Below, piece by piece: positions 1 through 12,891 of a stretch of DNA of 64,000 nucleotides (position 1 is its first letter; each line of letters starts with the position of its first letter). This DNA is from Rotaria macrura. Lineage: Eukaryota > Rotifera > Eurotatoria > Philodinida > Philodinidae. The notes under the pieces are model-generated. The model ran no database searches. It was not told where the DNA came from and was given only the letters and a program-made list of their open reading frames with translations. The stretch covers positions 1-64,000 of the forward strand of contig OENT01000557.1 of assembly GCA_900239685.1 (NCBI GenBank), read 5' to 3'. A program made the position numbers and the translations under genes.

Positions 1-1670
1 TCGATCAGATATATTCTCGCTGAGAATTTCAGTGCTCAACTCTAGTGATGCTGGTTGACCGTTAGCCGGACAAGCTCTTTAGGTAGTTCTTCATATTTCT
101 GTAGTCGAAACATGTCGTTGTTAACTGTTTATTTCATCTTTCTTGTTGAAGATAAGCAAATAATTCCTCTTATGTATATCAATAGAAACATCCCATTCAT
201 CGATTATATCTAGGTATGCACCAAATTTAAACCCAAATCCAAATCTAGTCAAATCCAGTCAAACCGAGGATTTGGGTTTGGTGCACCCCTACGATTAATC
301 CACCTGGGCACTCATACTCTCACTGGAGAAATGAATGCATTCAAAAGGTTACTTGTCAATACGTTCAATTATTTGTGCTGTATTCATGGCTTGATTCATA
401 TAAATTCATTCGAATTATAATCATCGTTTCTTATGAATAATAACTATGATGTTGGATAAATTTAATACTATTGACACCTTTCTCCTTCAATATTGTTCTG
501 TTAAATGTCTTTGAAAAAAGTATTTCTCTTGGAGAATAACTGTTTTTAAGATTGTATCATCTTTCCAATGATTCACTTCAACTTTCTTCTCAAGTTATAA
601 AGTAAAAATCAAGTCAAACAAGAAAGTCAATTCAAAGACATAAGGTGTCCAAAATACTTTTATGACGAATGGAAGTCATGTCAGAAATCATCGAATAATT
701 TTATGCAAGTAAGTCACGCCAATCATGATTAATTTGGCCCGACATGAACTAAGGCTTTTTCAACTTAACTTATTCAGCTTTGACTATGAGCTCAACTTTG
801 TGAAACATTATATCGAATGTCACTTTTTCTTCCGATAGTCTTAGATAATAGATTTTTAATGCAGACAAACAGAAAAATAACAGTGATTATGGAATGAGGC
901 AGTTTCTTATGGACCAGACTGAGTATTTTGCTCGTACTAATAACCATAAAAACCACGAATCTCCTACCCGAGCCCAAAGAGAATTTTTTTCCCGTCCACG
1001 CGTGAAACATTTTCTTCATGGCTAGTCAAAACTTGCTATTTTTACGAAAACAATAAACAGAAATGCCCGTAGACTGCTCCTTTAATATAGCTGATTGGCA
1101 TGTAAATCACAATACCAGATTATATAGCTTGTTGTTCTATAAGAATATGATCACAGGCACTATATCCTATGATAGTAGAGGACGAGCGATGTTTGCGTCA
1201 CGCTACTTATTCATTTTCGGTCTTAGTTTCAGACGATTGGATGCTAAAATTGCTGTAGCATTGTAATTTGAACAACTACTGAAGTTTGCAATGTTTTGAA
1301 ATACAGACCAGTAATTAAATTATTTCATGATTGCTTGTAATAATTTTCCTTTTTTATTGCTGTAAACACAATCTGTCAATCTTTGATGCATACGAATGAA
1401 GTAAGAGAGAAAACTACTGATTTTTCATATTATCATTCTGCTTTGTGATTATATCGTTAATTTGGCAACGAGCTATGTTATATATGAATCCGATTAAGGA
1501 CTATATATAACTAGCAAATGTATTTATCTCGTAGAAAAAACAATTGATTTCACAAAGAACTGTCAATCGGAATCAACCATGTGATTAAGTATTTACTGCC
1601 GTTGTCAATGTGATTTCCGTATCTTTAGATTTCTATAAAACAAATCAAAATTATTTTATCAGGAAAAGAA
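1..1670. other. Intergenic spacer downstream of the SLC5 gene
   Basis: No coding region is recognised. Short open frames at 792-1019 (-) and 1063-1266 (+) show no family resemblance and no splice context. The only structured item is the small inverted-repeat element at 211-291, listed separately. The rest is AT-rich and unremarkable. Confidence 0.6.
211..291. mobile_element. Tiny hAT-type MITE (81 bp)
   Basis: The left end reads TAGGTATGCACCAAAT and the reverse complement of the right end reads TAGGGGTGCACCAAAC, so about 24-30 bp of each end form an imperfect terminal inverted repeat that includes CCCAAATCC. The middle repeats words such as CAAATCC and AGTCAAA. The ends match the hAT superfamily terminal pattern YARNG. 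The flanks cgattatatc (201-210) and cgattaatcc (292-301) resemble a degraded target duplication. There is no coding capacity. Its termini resemble those of the palindromic element at 50013-50389 (GCATGCACCAAATCC type), so both may belong to one family. Confidence 0.7.
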
Positions 1671-4283
1671 TCATAAAATCAATACCTCATGCATAATAGA
1701 TACTTTATCTGTGACTAAACAGTTGAACCATTTTCGTGATGATTTAGACCAACAACAAGATCGACTTATGTCACTCATTCGAATAATTAATTGAGAATCA
1801 ATATGATGTGGTTTTGAACGTTGACTTAAATAGGACACGACAACACCAACGATCAGTACTGTGACAACAGCAATCAGTGTATACCACATGTGACTTACTG
1901 AGTAAAGATCAATCAGTGGATTGCGTCTATAAAAGAAACAGAATTGATCTGATGTCTTACAGATACATTTAAGACACAAATAAAGTTCTTTAATACATTT
2001 AAAATGTTTTCAGTTCGTTTATTGACCAAACGAAAACATAAAGAATGCTCAAAGGACAAGATAATTATTCGAATTTATTAAATTCCTATCCTGGTTAGAT
2101 ACGACGATGTGAAATGAATGTTCATTAGACATTATATACGATCAATAATAGCTAAAAGATATCAACACACAATAAAACTAAAAGTTCACTTACTTAATGT
2201 ATTTGGTTATTGTTGCCGTGCTAGTAATTATCGATACCGATATATTGTAGCTTGCGCAATCGGCTATTGATAATGGTAATCGACCAGTACTTCTTTGATT
2301 TTTCGTAAATTGAACACCAAAAAAGATCCACAATTGTAGTGCTAAACTAGAGAAAAACCCAGCTAGTGCTCCGCGTTGATTTGCACGTGGAAAGAAAAAA
2401 CCAAGAAAAAATACACCCATAATGGGTCCACAGAGTGTACTAGACAATGATATTGCTGCATTGATGAATGAACCCAAATAGCTTACAACGTAGGTGAGAA
2501 GCACTACGAAGACGCCGATAACAACTGAGAATGCTTTTGATGCAATACCTTGTCGTTCATCACTCAGTTTTCGTTTCAATAGACCTTTGTAAATATCTTC
2601 GATAATAACTGCTGCCAGACTGTTGAGACCCGATGAAATTGTCGAAAGCGAACCGGAAAATACACACGCGAGAAATAAGCCTGGTATACCCTTCTTGGTA
2701 CCTAATGCGTCCATAATGAAGTACGGAAATATTTGATCAACGTTTTGTACACGACCAGCCGTGTATGGATCACAACCAGCATAGTATGCATAGAGAATAA
2801 CACCCATCAAACCTGAGAGAAGAATGAGACCAGCAACACCAACAACGTTGATCAAAAGAGCTGCCTGTGCACCACGTGTCGATCGAACACACATATATCG
2901 TTGTACTTGCATTTGATTGAAACCATAAGTCAACAATGCATTAAATGGATTACCGATTAAGATGGACCAGATAGTGTGACGCGTTCGAGGATCAAAACTG
3001 ATACTAAATTTATCAGAATATGTTTAGAGGTTATGTAGTTATGTATTTGTCGTGAAGGATGATGACACTACTTATCGAATTCAATACGGCCACCTTCGGA
3101 AGCGATAGAAAATGTTCGTTTAAATCCACCAACAAGAATCAAACCTAGCATAAAAACAACCAAGTAAATTACTATCATTCAATTTGTCAACATATATGTA
3201 ACAACTCGACATTTTAGATTCTAAAACATACAAGTTTACCTTGAATGATCGCAACGAGAACACCTGCATACATAACCACGGCTTGTAAAACATCAGTCCA
3301 AATAATTGCCTTCATTCCACCCTACCCATACAAATATTGAATCTATACTATAGTGTTTTGAACACAGAACTAAAATAAAATACATACCACCGAGGAGTAG
3401 AACGTACAAACGACTCCAATAGAAATCACTGAAAGCCATTTATTCAATCCCGTAGCTAAAATTTGATTTCGAGAAACGGATGACATATAAACTTACGATC
3501 TTCATACTTTGACTGAGAGCTAATGACGGTGCATAGAGTACCAGAGCCATGTAAATGAGCTAGACACACCAAGATATGCAATATATCTAAACAAGTGAAT
3601 CTTACCGCACCATATATATCGAAAAAGTGACGGATACACACGCACGTACAGATCTATCGAAGCGTTTTTCTAAATACTAATATAAAATATAGGAGCTAGA
3701 TTTTCTGTACCGTTCGTAAGTAGCACACTTCATAAATGCTTGTAAAATTCATTTCACGAAATTTCGGCATGAAAATAAAAGCAGTCGCGATCGATGCGAT
3801 ACTCCATGCAACAGCTACGCACGAAAACAGATGTGTATTTATTATTTCGAATGCGTTCCCTATTATATTCTTCTTACCTTGATAGCAAAACATTGTTCCC
3901 GACATGTATACTTCTGTCGGAGTACCCAGCAGAGTTATAGCAGAGAGAAACGAAACTATGATGCTTAAACTCGTTGGTAAAATACCCATTGCACCATCAG
4001 CTGAAATGGAAGAGAATGATGATCATGCTATATAGTTGATCTACAAACCTTGAAAATATTCTTTCGTTGAAGTTTTCTTTTTTTTAAAGAAACCAAATAT
4101 AACACCGATGCCTGCTGATATTAACAGTAATAAAACCATTGGAGCATAATCAATGATGCTCAAGGTTGGCAATGGCAGATTGTCCAGGATAGCGATGAAC
4201 CAAGAATGATGAAATCTAGTGTTTTGCTTTTCTAGAATGAAACTTAGTTTGATAAACACATTCGATACATCGAGTATTGTCAT
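1671..4283 (-). CDS. SLC5-family sodium-coupled solute transporter (SMCT/SMVT-like), nine exons
   Basis: This is a sodium/solute symporter of the SSS fold, expected in the plasma membrane and carrying small organic anions or vitamins with Na+. Approximate exons in coding order: 4283-4049, 4000-3729, 3676-3611, 3559-3508, 3455-3390, 3324-3240, 3149-3074, 3003-2192, 1926-1671. The first exon ends with a transmembrane segment and EYFQ. Exon 2 carries GILPTSLSIIVSFLSAIT and LGTPTEVY, typical of SLC5A8/A12/A6. The large exon has FNQMQVQRYM, CDPYTA and SGSLSTISSGLNSLAAV, also family hallmarks. Splicing in phase restores alignment at every join checked; for example, the last intron joins TKYI to RNPLIDLYSVSHMWYT. 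The start at 4283 is the first Met in frame and leaves a rather long N-terminus, so a later start is possible. Substrate cannot be decided from sequence. Confidence 0.88.
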
Positions 4284-7200
4284 TTCATAGTACTGTGTAT
4301 TTTTTGTATCCTCTTGGTATACCTAATACGCTTTTTTACAATAGGAGAAAAATAATCGGTGTGAAGTGAAGAAAATCAATATATAATAAAAAGTATTGAA
4401 AAAATTCAATTGTTTTCTATTTTGCTTTTCATATCTATATGTCATATACGTTTTTACAATACGAATGTAACGGGGTGAAAGAGGATATTCAATAGAAAAA
4501 AAAACGTAGGTCACAAAACTAAAATCCTTTAAGCTTCTATCAATTAGAACAATACTCTCATTTGTTATGCTTACATAAGACAATGGTTTTTCACTTCTTC
4601 TTCATCTGCTGTGCTACATGTTATTGCATAAAAAGACACTAGGCCATCATAGCTGCAGCACCTCTGCATTCAAAACATGCTATCCATCTTCAGATATCTA
4701 TCGTAATTCAAATAAACTTTCGTCAGGCGAGTTTTAGAAAATGATAGATTGAAAACAAGTGCTTTCATAATAAAAAGTTTTTAATGATACATTTACTATG
4801 AACCTATTAGACGTTTTTTAAACAAGCCTCTTTGACGCGCGGGCGAATGTTTCAATTAGTTTTATTGCAATTTTCAGATTATTATGAATTTGAATTTTGA
4901 AAATAATTCTTAGTGTGATTTTAAACATATTCTAATACCTTGATTTATAAGAGTCGTTCTATCATTCAAGTTATTCCTCTAAAAATAAATAACTGCAATG
5001 AAAATAAATAATTTTATCTTCATATGAATGCGTTCGTATAGTTCCAGTTTTAATGATCTGCCAAACTATTGTATTAATCTATATTCGAATTGTTTCTCTT
5101 TCTAAGTTTTTACTCGAATTACCGTTATGACTAATTATGTGGCTATCCCAGGGCTGTCCAATTGCTTTATACATACTCATTTACGTACATATTGCTTTAT
5201 TTTCTGATAAAACTAGCTGTATTGAAGTATCTGTTGAATTGATGATCAATCTAATGACCACCTCGTAGAGGATCAATTTACTACTGTCATAACGCACGAT
5301 GTATTCAGACATCTACACAAATATACTTGACGCGGCCTAGCTCATTTTGAATACAAAGCGAGGGAGATAAAACATGAGTTTCTAGTCGTATCTAAATCAT
5401 AATTTATACGAATTTTCGTCGTTGTAAAATATTTTTTAAAACACTCGATTACTATTGAAGATATATTTAGATCACGAACCAATGATAGTCGTTGAAAAAT
5501 ACAACCAAGAATTCAGTAAGAATATTGACAAAACTTCTTTTGAATTACAGACCGAAATAGAAATTCAGCACCCATTGATTTCTTCTTGTTTACCATATCT
5601 ACTGCCATTGAATTCTACAATCAATGTTAAGCATAATACATTTGATTAACTGTCAAGATACCTATGTATAAAACTACTTACCTATTCGCATGTTACGGTC
5701 AACTTCATCTTCTTACTCAAATATCTACCTCATTGAATTACTGTTCATCTTATTAAGTCATTATTAAGTTACGACGATAGTTGATCTGAATATGATTGAC
5801 AAATAATATGTATAAGTATGAAAATGTTATCGAAGTTAAAATGAACGTTGATAAGCATGATTTCTTTCATATTTGTACGATTTGATAGTTGCATCTTGTC
5901 ATATCTAACCTGTCATTATTTACTTTGTAGCACATATTAAGCAGATCTATTTCCCAAATCATATACCAATGTCCGAAAATATCTATCAATTTACCATACA
6001 TATATCTTGTGACAGTCTAGATGTTTTCCCTCGTATAACATTCAATCTATTTTTCTATTTACCAAGATATGATGGTAATTTTTAAAAAACTTATGGCAAG
6101 TTGAGAAGAGCCAAACACTTAATCAAGAAGATACAAAATAAAAAAGGAATGCAAGTGTATTGTAAATTCAACAGATGAAAAAAATTATTATGCACGCACA
6201 ATCATAAAGAGGAAAGGTAGTGATAATTTATGAAAGTTCAAAAACGATTTTTGTTTTCATTTGAGAAGGTCACATGAAAGACTATTATGTTTCATATTTG
6301 TTTTTGACTTTTGATTGTAGCTAACGACGAGCATAAACAAAGTATCATGAGTATGGGTCAATAGGAACAAAATAAAGACGAGGAAGAAAACAAATTCTAA
6401 TTCAAGTACAATAAAGTTGCCTGTTTCATAGGCTTCTCAGTTCTCTTCTTTGTCTGTATCAATTATGACGATGATAAATAGTAATGAAAACGAAGTAGAG
6501 CACTTATATCATTTTGTATACTTAAGAATTAGTCTAAATAGAAACTTGAATTGAATAAAGTCAAAATAATAAAGAAAAGGCATAGAAGGACATTTTCTCG
6601 TACTACTTGAACTACTCGTAAAAACTGCTAAATAGATAGACAAAAATACTCTCGTAATCATTGTTTCTCTAACAAGTAAATATCCGCATACTTACATATT
6701 CATATAATATTTTTTGTTGCATATTTGACGAAGAATCAGTATGTATGTATATTGTTATGAGAATAATACCGATTTAAGTAGATTACTTGAAATACTACAA
6801 GTTTATTTTGATTTTGTTCTCGGAAAAAGTAAGAGGTACAAGTAATCTACAGGAGATTACTTCATATACGTTCATTGGTTTTCACAATTCTACTTCTTTT
6901 CATTTCAAAATTTTAAAAATGAAAAGAAATGTGACGATGAGCAAAATAACCAAAAAAATATCGATGATCTTCCGTCTATTCGAGTGAATATTTTCTAACG
7001 TTCTTTGGTTCTTAATGAAATTTTATATGCGTATTTAAAATTCATACTTTTCACAGTCTGATTCCTTTCTACTGTCTGATCTATTGTAACCATTCATGTC
7101 GTACTCATTCTAAATATCACTTAATTATTCTTAAAAATCTACATCCTTTTAGCTAAATATTAAAACGATTCCTTAATTATTGACATAATTACTCAAATGT

Positions 7201-8379
7201 CCTAATAACATATCGATCTAGTTAACTACTAGTAGTAGTCACCAGCAGAAATTTCTATATATGCCCGTCCATGGAACAAATGTCAACATCAGAACTAGAA
7301 AATTGAACATATTGTCCATCGATCGAGACAAAAATATCTTCTTGATCTTCAATTTTTTTCATTTGGAACATAGGCAGGCTTTACTGTACATTAGCTCTGA
7401 TCGTATTTCAATATTGCATGTCCTACCGCCTAATCAATGATCTACTCGCTTAACTTATAAATCTAACACTTTTTATTAATAAATTAAGAAGATTCCAAAG
7501 GAAGGGGAACAAAGTAGACTTCTGTACTACTTGGCTAGAGTCCTGTAAATGTAACCTAACCCTTACCCGGCCGGGCTCGGGTCCAAGGGAATATGTAGAG
7601 TGCATAAAAATATTTTTGAACTTAAGTTTATTGTGCATCTTACTCAATGAGTAGTCTTTAATTTAAACATATAGAACCGGTAGAAAAACAGCAAAAAACC
7701 TCTTCCAGATTAAAGCAACTAAATCTGACTAACACCATAAATCTATTATTCCAATAAGGCTTCCTCTGATTCTGTACTATTAACAATGAGACTATCAGTA
7801 TCATTCGCAGAATAACCACTGTCACTATTTTATTTTGTTCTTTTGATCATTGTAGATGATAAAGAATTGCTTCTTTTTTTCAATAACTAAATCTTGCTCG
7901 TCATTAGCTGTAGACACTTTTCTTTTGAAGCCATCCCCCAAACACACACCTAAAACAAGGCAGTTTTCGTTTGAAACTCGGAAATTAAGATAAGTTCATC
8001 GGAAGATAGTTCTTCTTTCGCTCTTTCAAAAACACTGTTTTTTTTTCAAAAAAAACTTTTTTGACCAAAAATTTTGATCACTCCTGTGATCAGGTGCATG
8101 TAAAATACTTGGAAAGGTTTGGGCAAAACTCTTTTTCGTTATTTCTCGATTTACACTTCCTGGTACACGAATCAAAAACTTCTCTGTTCTGGTTCTTGCA
8201 ACATATTAATAGCTTTTTCTTTAGAAACAGCGTCTCAAGATGCAGAGAATGACATCATTATTTTTTAAAACTATGTCCTTTTCAGGTCAATATACGGTCA
8301 GCTACCCAATTTGATCACCTTTTTCAGCAATTTTTTGAGTGCCTTTATAATTTATGACCGCTTTTGTTCCAGCAGTGTT

Positions 8380-8610
8380 CAGACTTCCGAAAAAGGAAAT
8401 TACGGAAACTTCGGAAATTTTGGAAATGATGCCTCCAAAACCTTCGTTACTTCGAAAAAAGCGGCAATTTTGGAAATTTCCATAACTTCCATTTTCGGAA
8501 ATTTCAGTAATTTCTGGAATTTCCCAAAGTTTTGTAGCATCCCAAAGTTTTGAAAACAGTTTTCTGTGAGTTCACGTCATGTTGGAAATTACAGAAACTT
8601 CCATAATTTC
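8380..8610. repeat. Island of reiterated GGAAATTTC-type words
   Basis: The words GGAAA, GGAAATT and their complements TTTCC and AATTTCC recur about every 10-15 bases on both strands through this stretch, for example GGAAACTTCGGAAATTTTGG followed later by GGAAATTTCCATAACTTCC. It reads as a self-complementary, word-based repeat rather than coding DNA. Similar islands with other words occur at 9040-9130, 19270-19391 and 34905-35130. Clear termini and a target duplication were not seen. Confidence 0.5.
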
Positions 8611-9039
8611 ATTTTTTTAAAATCTGAATATATCTCTAAGAATACACATGGCGTCGCTGGAACATGGAAGTAGTCTCCTGACCACAAACTTTCCTGATTT
8701 TTTTAGTGAGTTCCGAGTATGTTGGTATGTCATTTTGCAAGAGCCGCACAAATCATGGGAAAAAACTTGGAAAAGTTTGTCGTCGAAATATTGCGTCATT
8801 GTTCCAGCGGTATCATGTGTTCCACTGTAGGATACAGTGATTCGCTCTTACTTTTCTCCCGGTTTTCACAGGACCCGGTTCAATTTTTAGAGATTGGGAT
8901 GTTTGAGCATTGAATGCAGGTGAAAAAATACTTCCAAAATGGAGCATAGCATTCGGCTAAACTTACATTCAATGTTTAATCGTGCATTGTAAAGAACTCC
9001 AATTACGAAAGGCTAGCTATCGGCTATTAAAAATTAAGA

Positions 9040-9130
9040 CGTTTTACGAAACCTAATTTCTACGAAACCTCAAAGGATTTCGATTTCGTTGCAAAAATCG
9101 AAACCTTGTAGGGTTTCGTGTGGCACCTTA
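9040..9130. repeat. Palindromic CGAAACC island with hAT-like right end
   Basis: ACGAAACCTAATTTC and ACGAAACCTC on the left face AATCGAAACC and GGGTTTCGT on the right, giving an imperfect inverted structure. The right boundary, read on the minus strand, begins TAAGGTGCCACACGAAACC, which fits the hAT YARNG terminal pattern. A matching left terminus and 8-bp duplication were not found, so it may be a truncated MITE. Confidence 0.4.
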
Positions 9131-10943
9131 TTTCCTTTTAGGGAACTCGAAATAAAGATCTATATGGGAGGGACACCAGTTAGAAATAGTTAATACATTT
9201 AAGTATTTATGCTTCCCATGGACGAGCAAGATGTCATGGAAATCTGCAATCGACCTGTGTCTATAGAAAAAGCAGAGAGAGTGTTAGGCAAACTGAAGTG
9301 GTTAAATAAAGTAAGAAAAATCTCAGTCATTATGTCTTAAGACAATGTGTCTTTGCTTGTGTCTTCCTACATTTCGCGTGGACCTTCCCTTCTATCTGTT
9401 TCCTTCGAAAACATACAAAGGTTTACTCAATGGGAAATCTAGAGGTGCTATTAGAATAGTAAATAGGAACCCATTTGTTTCAGCAGACGATTTACTCACA
9501 TTAACAAAAGAAAATCCAATAGAAGTATAGGTGAAAAGATATATAAACAAAAAATTGCTAAACATGTATCAAACAGACCTAGGACGCTCAAACTTTCTGG
9601 AGGATATATTCTATTGAGATCAAATTAAAAAATACGACAAGGGCTCATTGAGGCACTTTTTCAGACTACAACGAGTTAAAAATTTAATTAAAGGACATGA
9701 ACCGTTGCTGATTAAATAGTTGAAATTTATACAAGATCAAACCATATGTCACCCTTTATCAGGTATCAACTAAAGCCCAACGTAATAGAATTGGTAAATA
9801 GAATGCTATGGAGAAGCCCAGCTATGACATTTAGAATCACTTACACTTGACTTCCTACCCTTACTATGTAAGCACCAAATGGTTGAAAAGGAATTCTATG
9901 ACAACAGTCCTGTACCCATAGGGCAGCGGAAAATTTCATAATAAATACTTATTCATCACCAAAATTATTTTGAGTTCTTCATGTTGTATTTGATCTCACT
10001 ATAGTGAAATATGCAACAACACATGATGAATAAATCAAATGAATTTAATATGTACACATATAAAAATAAGTAGAAAATAGAATGATCTTACCAGTAGCTA
10101 TAAACACAACTTCACTTTACTAAATCATTATTGCTGTAGACATTTTCATTTTTCCCGCTTGGAATGTACGTACACTTGTAGACTTTGATTGAAGCATGTT
10201 CCCCATTATCTATATCACTTTTCCTACTGAAAATAACACTTTTCCTATGTATTCTAATTTTTCCGTCGATAGAGTGTGTATAGATGCATACTGAATAATG
10301 CAAAGACTTTTCTCACGGCTTAAATCATTTTTCCTGTAGAAAACGGGATTATTCCTAGAACTGTTCATTCAGTCACTGATAGACTCTGTTTTTAAGGTAG
10401 CATGTTGGTAGAATGTTCCTCAGATCTGAGATAATTTTTTCACGATTTTCGAACTTTTTTCGGTAGCTCTTTTTATTGTTACTTTAATCGCTGACTTTTG
10501 TTTCGAGGAAATGATGTGGTTTTCTAATTTTACGACCAGCTCTGAAGAGGAGCATTTTTGACCTATGAACATCTGAATTTCGCTTAAAATATTCATTGCA
10601 TCATCGATCAAAAATTTGTCTTAGCCTCGTGTATTTTAATTAGTTTCTTCGAAATATCATTACATCTCTGCTTTTAAAATGTTTTTATACGTAAGCTATT
10701 AGTCAAAAAGCTTATCTATGATTAATGTTGGAAAACTCCAGTTTTATATTTTTCCTGGGAAAAAGCCAACTTTGGTATTGATTTATCCTACCTGTTCTAT
10801 GCAATGGTATATGTTATAGTTAAAAAATAGCATACGCGTATCATTATAAATTTAGATCTTCTGATTAGCAACGTGGATTTAACAAGTTTTTCGTATCGTT
10901 TTCTAGTTAATTTACTATTTTTGAATTTTCACTTTATCCTAAT

Positions 10944-12891
10944 ATGGAGCGAACAAAACCACAACGACGAACAATTTTTTTTGATTATTGGAACGTGAAT
11001 AAGAAAAAGAAGTTGATGGAAGAGTCAAATGCGTGAGAAAAAAACGGAATAATTCTTTATTTTCTCTCTTCCAAATCTAATCTTTGTGTTTTAGTTCACT
11101 TTTTGAAAATCTTCCTAATGAAGTTCTTTATGAAATTTTCGATTTTCTTGATGCTTATCATGTATACAAAGCCTTTTACAATCTCAATCTACGTTTACAA
11201 AATCTTCTTATCAATTCAAGTTACCCCTTAAAAATTAATCTTTCATCTATATCCAAATCGTCGTTTCAAGATTATAACCGACACATGATCATACCTAATA
11301 AACATCGAATTACATCATTGCGTTTATCGAATCCATTCATTGTCGATGGAATTTTTTCTCCGGTACGCATCACATCAAATTTTATTCGACTTGAAGCACT
11401 CATTTTTGATAATATCAAATCAAAATATCTTGTCAATATCCTGAATCATTCAGCTTCTTTGGCAAATCTGACGTCATTAGTCATCATTCCTATTGGTCGT
11501 TGTGGAAATGTAAATGAAATTTATCACAATATTTTTCTTTTGCCAGCATTAAAATATTGCAAAATATCACTGAAAGAGGATTCCAATTATTATTCGTTAC
11601 CTATCGCAACAAACGTAACGAGTCCTATCGAACATCTTGTCATTAATCATAAATTTTATCTTAGTAATCTCAATGCTTTATTATCATATGTTCCTCAACT
11701 TCGTCATTTAACATTAAGTTGTCTCGATGAAATTCATAGCAATCAATCAGAAGCATTGCCATGTGTCTCGAAGAATTTGACACGTGCTTCTCTCAATATG
11801 CACAATATCACTTTTGACAAACTTGAAACAATCATCAAAACGTTTTTTAGTCATCTTCAAATTTTATGCATCTCAACAAAAAATGACAGAGCATATTTCG
11901 ATGCAAATAGATGGAAACAATTAATTTTATCTTTCATGCCACGTTTACGAATTTTCGATTTTCAACATGTTACATCCATGCCAAATAATAATGATAATAA
12001 TCGAATGACATGTGATTCCTTTTATAATCAATTCTGTTCTTCATTTTGGTCCGAACGAAAATGGTTCTTTGAATACCAATTTTACTTGGAAGAGTATCAA
12101 AATCACGTGATTTTCTACTCGATAAATCCTTACAGGTGAAAATGAAACTTCATTTTTCAGTTCAGTACTTTTAATATGTATTATTTTTCAATTAAAGAAG
12201 AAAACAATACACAATGAATAGACAGCTGGCCAACGATATCAGTCCTCATTATCGAAGAAGCAATGTAGAATCAGTTGATCAAGTTGATATCAAAGGTGAT
12301 GATGCCATTATGAACCGTGTAAATTATTTTCGAAATGCTACAAAACTCACTCTTTCACAAAGTTTTCTTAAAACTCGTTTGTGGCTTACAATCGATTTGA
12401 AATACATTATTCCTTTAAAACAATTGACGAGACTAGTCATTGATAGCGACGATTTCTGTTTTGACCAACTGATCAAATTATTACGTTCGACGCCTAATAT
12501 TCATACATTGACATTTAACTCTAAATCAATCAGCGAATCAAATTCTAATTTAATTCAAAAAAGTGAAACGTTTCGATTAGTATCCAATACGAATACTATT
12601 ACTAACGTGACTATTAAAGAAAGATATTCAACAGAAAACATTAAACTATTTGTTGCTTTATGTCCTCGAATGCAACATCTAACAATCGATAATCATACGC
12701 GATATCTTGAATCAACCGTGCGATTTGTACTACTGAAAAGTAAAACCAATATTCAACATTTGTGTTCAATGTGTACAAAAAATTCACGTAAATCAATGGT
12801 CGCAATATTGAAGACTCTAATTGAATCAGAGGGACTACTTGATAGCTATTTAATTAAGATGATTGATACGGAATTATACCTTTGGTGGTAG
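10944..12891 (+). CDS. F-box protein with leucine-rich-type C-terminal region, three exons
   Basis: Probable substrate-recognition subunit of an SCF ubiquitin ligase. Exons are 10944-11032, 11095-12135 and 12198-12891, separated by two 62-bp introns, and give 607 residues. The first exon encodes a basic leader starting MERTKPQRRTIFFDYW. Splicing then continues into SLFENLPNEVLYEIFDFLDA, a typical F-box start at about residues 31-50. The remainder has irregular leucine-spaced repeats (for example LKQLTRLVID, TPNIHTLTF, CPRMQHLTID) that resemble a solenoid. The second donor joins NPY to RRKQYTMNRQLAN in phase. An AATAAA lies about 20 bases after the stop. Bdelloid rotifers carry many such divergent F-box genes (established), so an exact ortholog is unlikely to be definable. 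Confidence 0.82.

Larger units (their letters stand above)
4284..10943. other. 6.7-kb gene-free region with repeat islands
   Basis: No recognisable gene is present. Small open frames (for example 4323-4583 -, 6787-6987 +, 8061-8252 +) match nothing and lack splice context. Contents include a locally GC-rich patch around 7560-7590 (CCCGGCCGGG), an island of reiterated GGAAAT/TTCC words at 8380-8610, and an island of reiterated CGAAACC words at 9040-9130. At 9210-9800 there are short peptide-like stretches interrupted by stops that may be a decayed mobile element, but I could not identify a family. Confidence 0.5.
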
